Below, one piece after another: positions 7,167-8,235 of a DNA stretch of 8,235 bases. Both the position numbers and the translations under genes were made by a program. Below the pieces are notes generated by a model, which was not told the origin of the DNA, did no database searches, and saw nothing but the letters and a program-made list of their open reading frames with translations. Numbering within the stretch: position 1 is the stretch's first letter; each line of letters starts with the position of its first letter. Source of the DNA: Gammaproteobacteria bacterium (lineage in GTDB: Bacteria > Pseudomonadota > Gammaproteobacteria > Tenderiales > Tenderiaceae); the NCBI GenBank assembly GCA_027001525.1, contig JALTMR010000030.1:1-8235 (forward strand), read 5' to 3'.

Positions 7167-7188
7167 TTGGCATAACACTTGATATAAG
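7167..7188 (+). promoter_or_regulatory. Candidate overlapping sigma54 and extended -10 sigma70 promoter
   Basis: TTGGCAT (7167-7173) and TTGAT (7179-7183) stand at exact sigma54 spacing: GG at 7169-7170, ten bases, then GA at 7181-7182 where consensus has GC. The -24 half is good; the -12 half has one important mismatch. Overlapping it, TGATATAAG (7180-7188) is an extended -10 element with a 5/6 match to TATAAT and no clear -35 box. Both predict a start at about 7194-7195. The same overlap of sigma54 and sigma70 promoters is known for E. coli glmY. Confidence 0.5.
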
Positions 7189-7193
7189 TATTG

Positions 7194-7322
7194 GCGACGC
7201 TAGAACAAAGGCTTTGTTAGTTCACACCTTTGTTTATGAAGGTTAGCAGTGTAAGCCTGCTATCGCTTCTGGATAGTTGTCCTTCCCCTTTTTAAGGGTG
7301 CCTTCTAAGGCACCCTTTTTTT
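7194..7322 (+). ncRNA. Putative GlrR-regulated small RNA (GlmY analogue?), about 129 nt
   Basis: The stretch between the promoter-like element at 7167-7188 and the intrinsic terminator ending at 7322 has no credible protein gene but can fold well. AACAAAGG (7204-7211) pairs with CCTTTGTT (7227-7234); TAGCAG (7244-7249) pairs with CTGCTA (7257-7262); an alternative stem pairs CTATC (7260-7264) with GATAG (7272-7276). A C/U-rich, probably unpaired stretch (about 7277-7293) precedes the terminator hairpin, as in many trans-acting sRNAs. In E. coli the GlrR target glmY lies beside the glrK operon; here the candidate lies directly after glrR. I see no sequence match to GlmY that I can vouch for, so the name is not transferred. 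Alternatives are a long 3' UTR of glrR or an RNA processed from it. Confidence 0.5.
7294..7322 (+). terminator. Strong intrinsic terminator
   Basis: AAGGGTGCCT (7294-7303) and AGGCACCCTT (7308-7317) form a perfect 10-bp stem with a TCTA loop, followed by a T-run (7316-7322, seven T counting the two in the stem). It points right and ends whatever is transcribed from 7009-7293. The other strand lacks a T-run, so it is one-directional. Confidence 0.93.
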
Positions 7323-7329
7323 ATGTCTG

Positions 7330-7375
7330 AAAAAACAGGGGGAGTAGCCAGACAACGGCTTTCCCCCTTTTTTTT
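7330..7375. terminator. Bidirectional terminator between the sRNA candidate and acs
   Basis: GGGGGA (7338-7343) pairs with TCCCCC (7362-7367), and AGCC (7346-7349) with GGCT (7357-7360), around the loop AGACAAC. Rightward it is followed by eight T (7368-7375). Leftward, on the minus strand, it is followed by TGTTTTTT (7337 to 7330). Its nearest client is acs, whose stop is about 28 nt away on the minus side; rightward it is a second terminator behind the one at 7294-7322. Confidence 0.88.
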
Positions 7376-7394
7376 GCGGGTCAGCTAAAATTCA

Positions 7395-8235
7395 TCAGGC
7401 TTTCCCCTGCAGTTGCAACAGGATCGACTCGTTCTCCAGGGTCGAGGTGTCTTGAGTGATCTCTTCGCCCTGGGCGATAGTGCGTAACAAGCGCCGCATA
7501 ATTTTGCCAGAGCGGGTTTTAGGCAGGTTATCCGCGTAACGAATCTCACTGGGTTTGGCGATCGCACCAATCTGTTCTCCGACCCAGTTCCGAAGTTCGG
7601 CCGTCAAGGTCTCATCAACGCCCCCTTCAGGGCGCTCGCCACGCAGTACCACATAAGCAAATATCGCTTCTCCCTTGATGGGGTCCGGGCGACCCACCAC
7701 AGCAGCTTCAGCGACAAGAGGATGAGCCACCAGCGCCGATTCCACCTCCATGGTGCCCAGTCTGTGGCCCGATACATTGAGCACATCGTCGATACGACCC
7801 ATGATCCAGAAGTAGCCATCGGCATCACGCCGGGCACTATCGCCCGCCAGGTAGTACTTGCCATCAAACATCGGCCAGTAAGTGTCCACGTAGCGCTGGT
7901 CATCGCCCCATATGGTGCGGAGCATGGAGGGCCAGGGCTTTTTAATCACCAGAAAACCACCCTTGTCCGGCGCGGTGATGCTGTTGCCCTGTTCATCCAC
8001 CACGTCGGCCATGATGCCCGGTAGCGGCTTGGTGCAAGACCCCGGTTTCGTGGCAACAGCACCGGGAATGGGGGCAATCATGTTGGCTCCGGTTTCGGTC
8101 TGCCACCATGTATCAACAATGGGACAGTTCTCTCCACCGATGACTTTCTGGTACCACATCCAGGCCTCCGGATTAATGGGCTCGCCCACCGTACCCAGCA
8201 GTCGAATGCTGGAGAGGTCATACTTGGCGGGAATC
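7395..8235 (-). CDS. acs: Acetyl-CoA synthetase, C-terminal part (5' end outside window)
   Basis: AMP-forming acetate-CoA ligase, which activates acetate to acetyl-CoA through an acetyl-adenylate in the cytoplasm. About 280 codons are present and the frame stays open to the window edge; the GTG at 8189 is the internal Val of [14 protein letters not shown], not a start. Motifs of the adenylate-forming family appear in order: [52 protein letters not shown] (the hinge and CoA-side region), and the C-terminal [14 protein letters not shown] with the catalytic lysine (codon at 7503-7505). That lysine is the one acetylated by Pat-type enzymes to switch Acs off in Salmonella. The end, after [14 protein letters not shown], is normal for the family. 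Acs is distinguished from propionyl-CoA synthetase by overall match; no neighbouring acetate genes are visible. Confidence 0.95.
   Translation of the reverse strand, partial: IPAKYDLSSIRLLGTVGEPINPEAWMWYQKVIGGENCPIVDTWWQTETGANMIAPIPGAVATKPGSCTKPLPGIMADVVDEQGNSITAPDKGGFLVIKKPWPSMLRTIWGDDQRYVDTYWPMFDGKYYLAGDSARRDADGYFWIMGRIDDVLNVSGHRLGTMEVESALVAHPLVAEAAVVGRPDPIKGEAIFAYVVLRGERPEGGVDETLTAELRNWVGEQIGAIAKPSEIRYADNLPKTRSGKIMRRLLRTIAQGEEITQDTSTLENESILLQLQGKA

Noticed and set aside
7187..7212. Separate sigma70 promoter TTGATA-N16-TAGAAC (7179-7206)
   Set aside because: The -35 part overlaps the better extended -10 box and the -10 part matches only 4 of 6; a start near 7213 would cut into the first hairpin. 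Possible, but weaker than the promoter reported.
7236..7295. Small plus-strand ORF of 19 codons (ATG at 7236, TAA at 7293-7295) inside the sRNA candidate
   Set aside because: No Shine-Dalgarno sequence at usable spacing, and the ORF overlaps the proposed hairpins; its stop running into the terminator is probably chance. A dual-function RNA cannot be excluded.

Overview
The window is a compact, chromosomal-looking stretch of a gammaproteobacterium of moderate GC. The clearest taxonomic signals are an intact glrK-qseG-glrR set, which is typical of Gammaproteobacteria, and the TIGR03546/TIGR03545 gene pair, known mainly from marine and environmental gammaproteobacteria. I cannot name a genus. 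No insertion sequence, phage gene, tRNA, rRNA or CRISPR array is visible.

Layout. Positions 1-202 hold the 3' end of a methionine-R-sulfoxide reductase gene (msrB). After a 138-bp gap comes a two-gene operon of uncharacterised envelope proteins: a small DUF2062-like membrane protein (341-859, TIGR03546) overlapping by ATGA with a large single-pass protein with AsmA-like segments and coiled coils (856-2640, TIGR03545). A SpoU/TrmH-family RNA 2'-O-methyltransferase (2637-3416, minus) converges on it with a 4-bp stop-codon overlap. A divergent intergenic region with one promoter-like -10 element per strand separates it from the glrK-qseG-glrR operon (3596-7008): sensor kinase, outer-membrane lipoprotein and sigma54-dependent response regulator. 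The right end (7395-8235, minus) is the C-terminal part of acetyl-CoA synthetase (acs), converging on glrR.

The most interesting part is the 386-bp gap between glrR and acs (7009-7394). It has no convincing protein gene but carries ordered regulatory structure on the plus strand: a 7/8 match to the GlrR operator TGTC-N10-GACA, two perfect inverted repeats, a sigma54-like -24/-12 element overlapping an extended -10 element so that both predict a start near 7194, about 125 bp of hairpin-rich sequence, and a strong intrinsic terminator. This is what a GlrR-activated small RNA gene would look like. In Escherichia coli, GlrR activates the sRNA gene glmY, which lies next to glrK and has overlapping sigma54 and sigma70 promoters. 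I therefore propose a GlmY-like or functionally analogous sRNA downstream of glrR. This is inference: the -12 element deviates from consensus and I cannot show sequence homology to GlmY.

How the genes fit together: GlrK, helped by QseG, would phosphorylate GlrR in response to envelope or amino-sugar status, and GlrR would activate sigma54 promoters, possibly the one beside it. The TIGR03545/03546 pair also points to the envelope. msrB, the methyltransferase and acs are ordinary housekeeping neighbours.
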